Shown: one piece after another, positions 35,608 to 43,973 of the stretch | Position numbering within the stretch: position 1 is the first letter of the stretch | How the letters are laid out: the number at the start of each line of letters is the position of its first letter | NCBI GenBank assembly: GCA_030153045.1 | Contig: JASLID010000010.1 | Span: 1 to 64,000 of the forward strand | From: Flavobacterium sp. | Lineage (GTDB): Bacteria; Bacteroidota; Bacteroidia; Flavobacteriales; Flavobacteriaceae | Length of the DNA: 64,000 nucleotides | Reading direction: 5' to 3' | Made by a program: the position numbers and the translations under genes | Notes under the pieces: generated by a model | The model's database searches: none | What the model saw: the letters and a program-made list of their open reading frames with translations, nothing else | What the model was told of the DNA's origin: nothing

Positions 35608-37749
35608 ATGAAAAATTCAATTTTTACAAAAAACAAAATGTGGCTTACCGCCTATTGTTTGCTACCTATTGCGTCATTTTCGCAAGAAGTAAAAGATTCA
35701 ACAAAGACCAATCGTCTTGAAGAAGTAATGGTTCAAGCCACTAGAGCTAACGAAAAAACGCCGGTTACTTTTTCAAACTTCAACAAAAAAGAAATTGCAA
35801 AGCGAAATTTAGGTCAGGACATTCCTGTCTTAATGAGTTATTTGCCATCTGTGGTTACTACTTCTGACGCTGGAAATGGCGTAGGTTATACTGGTATCCG
35901 TGTTCGTGGTAGCGATGCTACTAGAGTAAACGTAACCATCAACGGAATTCCATACAATGATTCTGAAAGTCATGGAACATATTGGGTAAACATGCCTGAT
36001 TTTGCTTCTTCAGTAGAAAGTATTCAGCTACAGAGAGGAGTTGGAACTTCTACCAATGGTGCTGGTGCTTTTGGAGCCAGTTTAAATTTGCTAACTGAAA
36101 ACACCGCAGAGAAAGCTGGTGGGGAAATCTCAAATTCTTATGGCTCTTTTAACACCCATAAGCATACGGTTAAATTTAATACCGGAATAATGAACGATCA
36201 TTTTGAAATTTCGGGAAGGTTATCTAAAATAAAATCCGACGGTTATGTTGATAGAGCAAAATCTAATCTAAACTCATATTTTTTGCAAGGGACATATATG
36301 GGTAAAACCACACAAATCAAAGCCTTGGTTTTTGGTGGAAAAGAAATTACTTATCAATCTTGGTATGGTGTAGATAAGGCTACATTAGAAAGCGACAGAA
36401 CATTCAACGCTGCTGGAATGTACACCGATGCCGATGGCAATGTTCAATTTTATGACAATCAGGTAGACAATTACAATCAAGATCATTATCAATTGCATTG
36501 GAATGAGAAAATTTCAGAAAAATTCAATACCAATTTGGCTTTTCATTACACAAAAGGGAAAGGATATTACGAAGAATTTCAAGAAAATGCAATGTTCGCA
36601 GATTATGGCTTAAATGATGTTGTTATTGATTTAACAACCATTTCTCAAAGTAATTTAGTTACTAGGAAATGGCTAAACAATGATTTTTACGGACTTACTT
36701 TTTCCGGAAATTATAAAACCGAAAAATTAGATGTAATCCTTGGCGGAGGCGCTAACAAATATGAAGGACTACATTATGGACAAGTTATTTGGGCACAATA
36801 CGCATCAAATTCAACCAATACTTCTCGTTATTATGATGATTATGGTATTAAAACAGATGCTAATATTTTTGCAAAAGCCAATTATCAAATTACCGAAAAA
36901 TTGAATATTTATGGTGATTTGCAATTGAGAAATGTAAATTATAAGGCTAACGGAGTGCAAGCAGATTTTGTAAACGAATCTTTTAACTTTTTTAATCCAA
37001 AGGCTGGTGTAACCTATAATCTGAATCAAAATTCTAATCTTTACTTGTCATACGCTCGTGCTAATCGTGAACCCAATAGAACCGATTACGAAAATGGGAA
37101 TCCTAGACCTGAAAAATTAGACGATTACGAATTAGGATGGCGTTTAGCAACAGCTAAAACCCAACTAAACATCAACGGATATTATATGTTTTACAAAGAC
37201 CAACTTGTTTTAACTGGCGCTCTAGATGAAGTAGGAAGTCCAATTAGAAAAAACAGTGGAAATAGCTATCGATTGGGAGTTGAATTGAACGCTAAATTCC
37301 AATTGACAGAAAAATGGAGCGTTGCACCAAATGTTTCAATAAGTGAAAACAAAAACATCGATTATGTAAATGACAATGGCGGAACTCTTGAAAATTTAGG
37401 AAAAACGACCATTGCCTTTTCTCCAAAAATAGTAGCTGGAAACATGTTGTCATTCTCTCCATTAAAACCTCTACAAATTACATTATTGTCGAAATTTGTT
37501 GACAAGCAATTCCTATCGAATATTGAAGATCCAAACGCAACTTTGAAAGATTATTTTGTACAAGATTTACTAATTAATTATGAGTTTAATCCAACTAGAA
37601 TTTTCAAATCAATAAATATAAATCTATTGGCGAACAATCTTTTCAACGTAAAATATATAACAAATGCTGCAGATTATGGTGGCGGATACGTGTACTATTA
37701 TCCACAAGCTGGCGCCAACATTCTAGCAGGTTTAACATTGAAATTTTAA
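35608..37749 (+). CDS. TonB-dependent outer-membrane receptor under TPP control, probable thiamine uptake
   Basis: This 713-residue outer-membrane transporter starts at the ATG for MKNSIFTKNKMWLTAYCLLP (signal peptide ending SFSQ). The GTG further upstream would give an implausibly long leader peptide. A TonB-box-like region (EEVMVQATRANEKTPVTFSN) is followed by the plug (TGIRVRGSDATRVNVTINGIPYND, ESHGTYWVNMPDF) and a 22-strand barrel ending AGLTLKF with the usual terminal phenylalanine. It has no SusD partner and no N-terminal carboxypeptidase-like domain. The TPP riboswitch upstream makes thiamine, or a thiamine precursor or phosphate, the likely substrate. Such receptors (called Omr1 by some authors) are known in Bacteroidetes. 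Confidence 0.9.
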   Translation: MKNSIFTKNKMWLTAYCLLPIASFSQEVKDSTKTNRLEEVMVQATRANEKTPVTFSNFNKKEIAKRNLGQDIPVLMSYLPSVVTTSDAGNGVGYTGIRVRGSDATRVNVTINGIPYNDSESHGTYWVNMPDFASSVESIQLQRGVGTSTNGAGAFGASLNLLTENTAEKAGGEISNSYGSFNTHKHTVKFNTGIMNDHFEISGRLSKIKSDGYVDRAKSNLNSYFLQGTYMGKTTQIKALVFGGKEITYQSWYGVDKATLESDRTFNAAGMYTDADGNVQFYDNQVDNYNQDHYQLHWNEKISEKFNTNLAFHYTKGKGYYEEFQENAMFADYGLNDVVIDLTTISQSNLVTRKWLNNDFYGLTFSGNYKTEKLDVILGGGANKYEGLHYGQVIWAQYASNSTNTSRYYDDYGIKTDANIFAKANYQITEKLNIYGDLQLRNVNYKANGVQADFVNESFNFFNPKAGVTYNLNQNSNLYLSYARANREPNRTDYENGNPRPEKLDDYELGWRLATAKTQLNINGYYMFYKDQLVLTGALDEVGSPIRKNSGNSYRLGVELNAKFQLTEKWSVAPNVSISENKNIDYVNDNGGTLENLGKTTIAFSPKIVAGNMLSFSPLKPLQITLLSKFVDKQFLSNIEDPNATLKDYFVQDLLINYEFNPTRIFKSININLLANNLFNVKYITNAADYGGGYVYYYPQAGANILAGLTLKF

Positions 37750-37751
37750 AG

Positions 37752-37779
37752 AAAAGGGAGTCAAATTGACTCCCTTTTT
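37752..37779. terminator. Bidirectional terminator overlapping the stop of the Rieske-like gene
   Basis: AAAAGGGAGTC / GACTCCCTTTT hairpin with a 5-base loop and T-run, just after the receptor stop. The minus-strand stop codon at 37780-37778 touches it. Confidence 0.85.
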
Positions 37780-38197
37780 AATTATAAACTCTTATTACGC
37801 TGCCATTAGCTTCAACCCGATATGCTTTTAAAGGATACTTTTGACCTCCTTCTCCTGTGTACAAACTGTATTCGTAATTTTCACAAGAACACTTGGCATT
37901 AATTCCATTTAACGACATCAATGAACAATCATTAGGATAGTGATTTGGACAACTTGCTTCGTAGGCTCTATAATCGTTTGTACCTACTTTCATGACTATA
38001 ATTCCTCTTATTCCCACACCGGCATCGGTAATTAAGACAGGATTACTAGGAAACTGAAGGCCGTTGTAAGAAGGCAAACTAGTATTGATCTCTTTAGTAA
38101 AAGAAACGTTTTGTAAATAGGGATTTCCGCTTGAGTCTTTATCCTTATCACAAGACAAAATAAAAAGAGATATGATTATTAAAAAAAAGTTTTTCAT
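37778..38197 (-). CDS. Rieske-fold-like lipoprotein with altered cluster residues
   Basis: This 139-residue exported lipoprotein has signal MKNFFLIIISLFILSC with lipobox LSC at C16. The C-terminal half looks like a Rieske domain: YEASCPNHYPNDCSL (C83, H86, C91), KCSCENYEYSLYTGEGG (C103, C105), then YPLKAYRVE. Canonical Rieske sites are C-x-H and C-x2-H. Here the first is C-x2-H, and the second has glutamate/asparagine where the histidine should be. A standard 2Fe-2S cluster is therefore doubtful, although the fold seems preserved. It is divergent from greA. Possibly a structural or binding protein; confidence in the fold is moderate. Confidence 0.72.
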   Translation of the reverse strand: MKNFFLIIISLFILSCDKDKDSSGNPYLQNVSFTKEINTSLPSYNGLQFPSNPVLITDAGVGIRGIIVMKVGTNDYRAYEASCPNHYPNDCSLMSLNGINAKCSCENYEYSLYTGEGGQKYPLKAYRVEANGSVIRVYN

Positions 38198-38220
38198 CTT
38201 AAAAAAACAAATTAGTTTTG

Positions 38221-38249
38221 TTTGAACAAATTTAATTTAATTAACTTTG
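38221..38249 (+). promoter_or_regulatory. Distal promoter of greA
   Basis: TTTG (38221-38224), 17 bases, TAACTTTG (38242-38249): a good TTTG / TAnnTTTG pair. Transcripts from here would run about 85 bases before reaching the leader terminator. Confidence 0.65.
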
Positions 38250-38297
38250 TAAACGTACGTTAGTCGTATAAAATTATAATTTGAAATAAAAAATCAG

Positions 38298-38305
38298 TAT
38301 CTTTG
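38298..38305 (+). promoter_or_regulatory. Possible proximal -7 box of greA
   Basis: TATCTTTG fits TAnnTTTG, with TTTG at 38280-38283 only 14 bases away. Transcription would begin almost at the leader hairpin. Confidence 0.35.
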
Positions 38306-38310
38306 TATAA

Positions 38311-38337
38311 AGAAATCCCGTCGCGATGGGATTTTTT
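38311..38337 (+). terminator. Leader terminator (possible attenuator) before greA
   Basis: AAATCCC (38313-38319) pairs with GGGATTT (38328-38334), the loop can extend the stem through TCG/CGA, and six T follow. No gene lies upstream on this strand for it to end, since the neighbour is divergent, so it probably acts on the greA transcript itself. Confidence 0.6.
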
Positions 38338-38361
38338 CTATTTATATAAATCAATGACGTT

Positions 38362-38838
38362 ATGAGTACAGTATCTTATTACACCGCCGCAGGATTAAAA
38401 AAACTAAAAGAAGAATTAGACCAGCTTAAAAATATAGAACGCCCTAAAGCATCGCAAGATATTGCTGAAGCAAGAGACAAAGGAGATTTGTCTGAAAATG
38501 CTGAATACGATGCAGCTAAAGAAGCTCAAGGCTTATTAGAACTTAAAATTTCTAAATTAGAAGAAGTATATTCAAATGCTCGTTTAATTGATGAATCACA
38601 ACTTGATGTGTCTAAAGTATTGGTTTTGTCACATGTGAAAATTAAAAACCAAACCAATGGCATGGAATTGTCGTATCATTTAGTTGCCGAAAGTGAAGCC
38701 GATTTAAAATCGGGTAAAATATCAGTAACTTCTCCAATAGGAAAAGGTTTACTTGGAAAATCAGTAGGTGAAATTGCCGAAATTCAAGTGCCAAACGGAG
38801 CTTTAAAATTCGAAATTCTAGAAATTACCAGAGATTAA
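38362..38838 (+). CDS. greA: Transcript cleavage (elongation) factor GreA
   Basis: GreA enters the secondary channel of RNA polymerase and stimulates cleavage of backtracked RNA. The 158-residue protein has the N-terminal coiled coil (about 1-75) with the acidic tip DKGDLSENAEYDAAK, whose D and E coordinate magnesium. The C-terminal FKBP-like domain ends FEILEI. Length equals that of E. coli GreA. The ATG gives MSTVSYYTAAGL, preceded by a leader of at least 50 bases containing a terminator-like hairpin. The HIT gene follows after 33 bases and is probably in the same operon. Confidence 0.95.
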   Translation: MSTVSYYTAAGLKKLKEELDQLKNIERPKASQDIAEARDKGDLSENAEYDAAKEAQGLLELKISKLEEVYSNARLIDESQLDVSKVLVLSHVKIKNQTNGMELSYHLVAESEADLKSGKISVTSPIGKGLLGKSVGEIAEIQVPNGALKFEILEITRD

Positions 38839-38871
38839 TCTCAAACTTAGAACAATCTAACTATAAAAAAA

Positions 38872-39261
38872 ATGGCTTCTATATTCACTAAAATAGTCAA
38901 CGGAGAAATTCCTTGTTACAAAATTGCCGAAGATGAAAATTTTTTGGCATTTCTTGATGTGAATCCTAATGCTAAAGGACATACTTTATGCATTCCAAAA
39001 CAGGAAATAGATAAACTTTTTGATCTTGAAGATGATTTGTATTTAGGCTTGATGGCTTTTGCTAAGAAAGTAGCTATCGCTTTAGAAAAAACAGTTTCCT
39101 GTAAAAGAATAGGCATGACCGTTATTGGCCTTGAAGTGCCACATACACATGTACACTTGATTCCGTTAAACGAAATGAATGAAATGCGTTTCCAAAATAA
39201 AGTTAGTTTAACGCCAACAGAATTTGAAGATTTAGCAAAACAAATTCAAAGTAATTTGTAA
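38872..39261 (+). CDS. HIT-family (histidine triad) nucleotide-binding hydrolase
   Basis: This cytoplasmic protein of 129 residues belongs to the HIT superfamily. HinT-type members hydrolyse phosphoramidates of AMP. The N-terminal block SIFTKIVNGEIPCYKIAEDENFLAFLDVNPNAKGHTLCIPK is typical of the group, and the catalytic triad motif is VPHTHVHLIPL near residue 95. A short C-terminal extension of about 25 residues is normal. It is placed 33 bases after greA and ended by a terminator, so both probably share a promoter. Confidence 0.92.
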   Translation: MASIFTKIVNGEIPCYKIAEDENFLAFLDVNPNAKGHTLCIPKQEIDKLFDLEDDLYLGLMAFAKKVAIALEKTVSCKRIGMTVIGLEVPHTHVHLIPLNEMNEMRFQNKVSLTPTEFEDLAKQIQSNL

Positions 39262-39282
39262 TCCTTTTTTAAAAAAATACAG

Positions 39283-39312
39283 AAAACCTCTCAGTAATGG
39301 GAGGTTTTTTTT
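39283..39312 (+). terminator. Terminator of the greA-HIT operon
   Basis: AAAACCTC / GAGGTTTT with inner G-T closing pairs and a run of T. Confidence 0.8.
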
Positions 39313-39382
39313 ATTCACACTCAACACCCAAAATTAACTTTTATCTACAACTTCGTAAAACGATATTCAGTAATTTTACAAC

Positions 39383-40657
39383 ATGTATGCTTTAGTTGAT
39401 TGCAATAACTTTTACGCCTCCTGCGAACGTGTTTTCCAACCGGAATTTAACGGGAAGCCCGTTGTAATATTATCCAATAATGATGGCTGTGTGATTTCCA
39501 GAAGCAATGAAGCCAAAGCAGTTGGCATTCCTATGGGCGCTCCAGAATTTCAATTCAGAGCACTTCTGAAAGAGAAAAACGTAAAAGTTTTTTCGTCAAA
39601 TTATCCGCTTTATGGTGATTTGAGTGAGCGTGTGATGAAAATTTTAGAACTGTTTACACCCAATGTTGAAATTTACAGTATCGATGAAGCTTTTCTTAAT
39701 TTTGATGGTTTGAATATTTCCGATTATCACGATTATGGTCTTCAAATAAAAAATCGCGTCCATAAATGGGTCGGTATTCCCACTTGCATTGGCTTTGCTC
39801 CTACTAAAGCCTTATCGAAAGTGGCTAACAAAATCGCCAAGAAATTTCAAGATAGAACCCAAGGTGTTTATATCATTGACAATGAAGAAAGCCGAATTAA
39901 AGCACTAAAATGGACTAAAATTGAAGATGTTTGGGGCATTGGCTACCGTATGAATAAAAAAATGAAACTCCGAAACATCAAAACAGCACATGATTTTATT
40001 GCACCGGAACACGAAAACTGGATTAAAAAAGAAATGGGCGTTACTGGACTTCGTTTAAAATATGAATTGGAAGGAAAATCAGTTTTAGATTTAGAACCCA
40101 TTCACGAACAAAAAAAGACCATAGCCATAACCCGAAGTTTTCCAAAACAAATTTCAGATTTCGATTTATTAAAGGAACGTGTTTCGACTTTTGCAACCGT
40201 TTGCGCCGAGAAACTAAGAGCACAAAAATCCTGTTGCCATACTATTATTGTAATGTTAGCCATTGACAGGCATACTGTCCAGTCGCAAAAATATTATTTC
40301 AACATGGCCATTACTTTACCTTTTGCTACTAACTCGAGCTTGACTATTTCCAACACTGCTATCGAGATTTTAAAAAAATTATGCTTTGGGAATGAAAACA
40401 TAAAATTCAAAAAAGCAGGTGTCATTGTTACTGAACTCATCCCTGAAGACAACAAGCAATTTCATTTGTTTGAAGACGAAAATCCGAAACATATTCATTT
40501 AATGAAAACTATCGATTCGCTCAATAAAAAATTAGGCGACAAGAAAATAAAATTAGGCAGTCAGAACCTAAACCTGACTTGGGACATGAATCAGAATTAT
40601 TTATCTCCAAAATACACGACCAATTTCAAACAAATTCTTGAAATAAAATGTCAATAG
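39383..40657 (+). CDS. umuC: DNA polymerase V catalytic subunit UmuC
   Basis: This Y-family translesion polymerase has 424 residues, matching the family (about 422). The catalytic carboxylates are in MYALVDCNNFYASCERVF (D6) and VEIYSIDEAFL (D and E). The steric residues NNDGCVISRSNEAKAVGI and the helix-hairpin region VWGIGYRMNKKM are present, followed by a little-finger domain (KTIAITRSFPKQISDFDLLKERV). It inserts nucleotides opposite damaged bases after activation by cleaved UmuD. It overlaps umuD by 10 bases with umuC first, the reverse of the E. coli order. A short palindrome, TCGT-AAA-ACGA (39353-39363), lies 20 bases upstream and might be a damage-regulator site. Confidence 0.94.
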   Translation: MYALVDCNNFYASCERVFQPEFNGKPVVILSNNDGCVISRSNEAKAVGIPMGAPEFQFRALLKEKNVKVFSSNYPLYGDLSERVMKILELFTPNVEIYSIDEAFLNFDGLNISDYHDYGLQIKNRVHKWVGIPTCIGFAPTKALSKVANKIAKKFQDRTQGVYIIDNEESRIKALKWTKIEDVWGIGYRMNKKMKLRNIKTAHDFIAPEHENWIKKEMGVTGLRLKYELEGKSVLDLEPIHEQKKTIAITRSFPKQISDFDLLKERVSTFATVCAEKLRAQKSCCHTIIVMLAIDRHTVQSQKYYFNMAITLPFATNSSLTISNTAIEILKKLCFGNENIKFKKAGVIVTELIPEDNKQFHLFEDENPKHIHLMKTIDSLNKKLGDKKIKLGSQNLNLTWDMNQNYLSPKYTTNFKQILEIKCQ

Positions 40658-41088
40658 ATCAAAACAAAAAGCTCTCCTTTTTTCTTCCTGAATTTGAAAG
40701 TAAATTCAAGATTCCTTTTGTAACAGAAGGTGTTTCGGCAGGATTCCCATCGCCTGCAGGTGATTTTATGGAAACCAGCATTGATTTAAACAAAGAATTA
40801 AGTGAAAATCCGTTAGCTACATTTTATATTAAAGTCAAAGGCAATTCGATGATTGATGCCGGCATAAACGACAAAGATGTTCTTGTAGTAGATCGAAGTT
40901 TAGAACCTCAAAACAACAAAATAGCCATTTGCTTTATAGATGGCGAGTTTACTGTAAAGCGCATCAGAGTAGAAAAAGACTATTTACTTCTAATGCCCGA
41001 GAATTCTAATTACACTCCTATAAAAGTCACGGAAGAAAACCAATTAATCATTTGGGGTATCGTGACTTATGTGATAAAAGCGGTTTAA
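40648..41088 (+). CDS. umuD: UmuD-like S24 peptidase, accessory subunit of polymerase V
   Basis: This 146-residue self-cleaving regulator of UmuC has the cleavage site A31-G32 in GVSAGFPSPAGDF. The catalytic serine is S67 (KGNSMIDAG), and the general-base lysine is K104 (DGEFTVKRIRV). Both keep the same 37-residue spacing as in E. coli UmuD. Cleavage removes the N-terminal arm and yields the active form. It is translationally coupled to umuC through a 10-base overlap and is followed by a GC-rich terminator. No helix-turn-helix is present, so it is not LexA. Confidence 0.93.
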   Translation: MSIDQNKKLSFFLPEFESKFKIPFVTEGVSAGFPSPAGDFMETSIDLNKELSENPLATFYIKVKGNSMIDAGINDKDVLVVDRSLEPQNNKIAICFIDGEFTVKRIRVEKDYLLLMPENSNYTPIKVTEENQLIIWGIVTYVIKAV

Positions 41089-41110
41089 AATTATCCAAGC
41101 TTTTTTAATA

Positions 41111-41142
41111 AAAAAGCGCGGGAAAATGCCCGCGCTTTAAAA
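41111..41142. terminator. Bidirectional terminator between umuCD and the M43 protease gene
   Basis: AAAGCGCGGG / CCCGCGCTTT hairpin, unusually GC-rich for this window, between the converging stop codons. Confidence 0.85.
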
Positions 41143-41159
41143 ATATAATTTGTTTATTG

Positions 41160-43973
41160 TTATTCTATAACAATACGTTTAACAGTCTTTTTATCACCAT
41201 CGATAATAGACACTAAGTAAACTCCTGATTGAATATTATTCAAAGTTACTTCCTGATTGAAAGCACCATTATTTGAATATGATTTTTCAAAAACTTGCCT
41301 TCCTCTTAAATCGTGTACATTAATTTTAATGTTACTGTCTGTATTTGAAGTAAACTTAACTGTAAAGTTTCCATTATTAGGATTTGGGTACAATGAGAAG
41401 TTCTCAAATTCAAAATCAGACACACCTAAACTTGTTTGTCTAGCGAAAGTATACTTACCTGTAATACCAGTAGTAAAAGTGGCACTAAAAGTAACATCAG
41501 AACCAAATGCACCAATTGTTAATGGGCGTATTTCTTTAGCAGCTCCATCTCTTTTAACAACATAAAGCTGGCTTCTATTAACACCTGTAAAAGTCTCCCA
41601 AGCAGTAATTTCAGCAGCAGTAAAATAGAACTTTATAGTTGTATTACCATTACTTACACTAGTAGCTGGTGTAATTGTAAACTCTTTAGCAACTGCATAA
41701 TCAGCGACATTGACAGATGAACCGTACTGAGCCGCCCCTGCACCAACAGACGCTTGGCTACGAGTAACCGCTACTGTTGTACAACCATAATCACTTGCAC
41801 TGTTAACTGTTATATCAGTCATAATTCTTTTTACTGATGAATCATAGAAAGAACCTGATCCTGCATTTTTCAAAGAATTGTTTGCGCTTGTCGCAGTATT
41901 TATAGCTGTTTGTACTGGCAAAGTAACATTAGCTGTTAAAAGAACTGTATCTAATAATAATAATCCAGATCCACCAGTAGTTCTGTTTTTATGTCTAAAA
42001 ACAACATAACCTGTTTGTCCCGCTAAAGCAAGCATATTATGGTTATTTAACACTGAAGCTCCACTACCAATTACTGAAGCAGCTTGTAATACTGTTCCAG
42101 AAGTAATATTAGCCACTGTTGAAACATTCGTTGTAAAATACACTAAGTAATCACCTGCTTGTGCTCCATAACCAGCTATAATATAGCTTAAGTTTGCTGC
42201 ACTTGCACCTGCAGGAATCGTAATTTGTGGGCTAATCATATAATTCTGAGGTGAAGCATTACCTGTTCCTCCAAGATATGTCAAGTTTTTTTCAGAAAAG
42301 GCACATTTCCCTACTATTGTATTAGGTGCTGTTCCTATCCCAGCAGCGCCATTAACTATTCCCCATTCGTTACCATCACCGTCGTCATCAATAATAGTCC
42401 AATCTGGAGCATCTTCAAAATCTTCAGATATAAGAGTATTTGTTACTATTGGAGTTGCTACAACATCATCATTCAAAATAGTCATTTTCAATTTATTCCC
42501 TTCTGGGTTAGCAAAAGCATCTCCTCCGTTTGCGTTAACGGTAAAGTTTATTACTAAATCCTCGTTAGGCTCAACATAAACATCATTTAAAACTCTAATC
42601 ACAAGATTTTTATCTGTAGTAGCTCCTGAGTTAAAAGTTACTGAAGGAGTCATTATTGTAAAGTCATTTGCATTAGCTACAGATGTTCCATCAATCGCAA
42701 AAGTAACCACTGCATTAGCGGTAGGCGCTTTATTAATATTTAATGGAATTGTATATTCAGTATAGCTACAACCATTTCCTTCGGTAACATCAGCATTAAT
42801 TAATCTAACATCACAACCTTGACGTTTAAATTGAATTGATGACTGTAACGCGCTACATACTGTAGAAACCAACAAATCATCTCTTCTAGGAGAATTCATT
42901 ATAACCGCTAACATTCTGTCTTTTTGATCTTGTGTAAAAAGACTCATACAAGCATCATCTGTATAATCCATATAATTTTCAATCATATCATTTCCAGCAA
43001 TTGCGGCACAAGAATTTGTACCTACAGGACAACCAAAATTTGCTGCTGCTGCTGCTGGTGTATCTGCACAAAAATCTTCATTTGTATATACATTACCCCC
43101 TGAAGCAGGACAACCATCATCACCCCATATATGCTTCAATCCAAACATATGTCCAATTTCGTGAGTAGAAGTTCTCCCTTTATCGTAAGCAGTTCCTCCA
43201 TAAGTTCCTCCAGGATAAATTAATCTAGATCCAAAAGTGTCGTAACTGGCAATAAAACCATCTGTAGATGCTTCACCAGCGATGCAATCTTCTGTTGGCA
43301 TACCTGCTAAACCTGAACCAGTTGGAAATTGAGCATAACCCAAAACTCCATCTAAATCCCCCGTAAATCTAGCGGTCCACATATTAAAGTATTTTGTAGG
43401 ATCCCAAATTGTATTAGGCTTCATATTCCCTTCCACTCCTGCTTCATCAAAAGCAGCAATACCAAGATTCCTTCTATCGATACCATTAGTTGGATTGCCG
43501 TTAGGATCTACTTGCGCCATACAAAACTCTATAGTAGTATCGACCCCAGCACCAAAACCTGGTGATCCTGCCAATTTTCTAAAGTCATTATTAAGCACTT
43601 GGATTTGAGATAAAACTTGTGCGTTTGCTATGTTCTCACCTGAACCCACTGCATCTCCATCGTGGATAACATGCACTACAACTGGTATTCTGATTACTGA
43701 AGGCAATCTACCGCTTTGACGGTTTTTCTTAATTTGCTCAATTTTAGGAGCTAACCATCTTTCAAATTCCTCATCAGTAGCAGCTTGTCCTTTTATTTGT
43801 TTAGCTTTTAAGTGCTCGTGAGTAGCACATCTAACAATTTGGTTTGGAGCTGCTGCTCTTGATTTTTCAATTTCATTTTTAAATGTTTTCTCTTCTATCG
43901 CGCCTGCTTTCTTTAACTGAGCATAAGATGCTGATAAATTTAAAAACAAAAATAAAAGTAATAGTTTTTTCAT
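41160..43973 (-). CDS. Secreted M43 (pappalysin-family) metalloprotease with Calx-beta and T9SS sorting domains
   Basis: This 937-residue protease is started at the ATG ending at 43973 (MKKLLLLFLFLNLSASYAQ, signal peptide). The catalytic domain has the zinc motif HEIGHMFGLKH at 271-281, the cysteine-rich block DDGCPASGGNVYTNEDFCADTP and the Met-turn region ENYMDYTDDACMSLFT, typical of M43B. A Calx-beta-like domain follows (VVTFAIDGTSVANANDFTIM to EPNEDLVINFTV), then a MAM-like/adhesive beta domain beginning SEDFEDAPDWTIID. The final 75 residues (SLYPNPNNGNFTV to VKRIVIE) are a T9SS sorting domain almost identical to that of the protease at 1268-4654. It is secreted by T9SS; the substrate is unknown. 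Confidence 0.93.
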   Translation of the reverse strand: MKKLLLLFLFLNLSASYAQLKKAGAIEEKTFKNEIEKSRAAAPNQIVRCATHEHLKAKQIKGQAATDEEFERWLAPKIEQIKKNRQSGRLPSVIRIPVVVHVIHDGDAVGSGENIANAQVLSQIQVLNNDFRKLAGSPGFGAGVDTTIEFCMAQVDPNGNPTNGIDRRNLGIAAFDEAGVEGNMKPNTIWDPTKYFNMWTARFTGDLDGVLGYAQFPTGSGLAGMPTEDCIAGEASTDGFIASYDTFGSRLIYPGGTYGGTAYDKGRTSTHEIGHMFGLKHIWGDDGCPASGGNVYTNEDFCADTPAAAAANFGCPVGTNSCAAIAGNDMIENYMDYTDDACMSLFTQDQKDRMLAVIMNSPRRDDLLVSTVCSALQSSIQFKRQGCDVRLINADVTEGNGCSYTEYTIPLNINKAPTANAVVTFAIDGTSVANANDFTIMTPSVTFNSGATTDKNLVIRVLNDVYVEPNEDLVINFTVNANGGDAFANPEGNKLKMTILNDDVVATPIVTNTLISEDFEDAPDWTIIDDDGDGNEWGIVNGAAGIGTAPNTIVGKCAFSEKNLTYLGGTGNASPQNYMISPQITIPAGASAANLSYIIAGYGAQAGDYLVYFTTNVSTVANITSGTVLQAASVIGSGASVLNNHNMLALAGQTGYVVFRHKNRTTGGSGLLLLDTVLLTANVTLPVQTAINTATSANNSLKNAGSGSFYDSSVKRIMTDITVNSASDYGCTTVAVTRSQASVGAGAAQYGSSVNVADYAVAKEFTITPATSVSNGNTTIKFYFTAAEITAWETFTGVNRSQLYVVKRDGAAKEIRPLTIGAFGSDVTFSATFTTGITGKYTFARQTSLGVSDFEFENFSLYPNPNNGNFTVKFTSNTDSNIKINVHDLRGRQVFEKSYSNNGAFNQEVTLNNIQSGVYLVSIIDGDKKTVKRIVIE

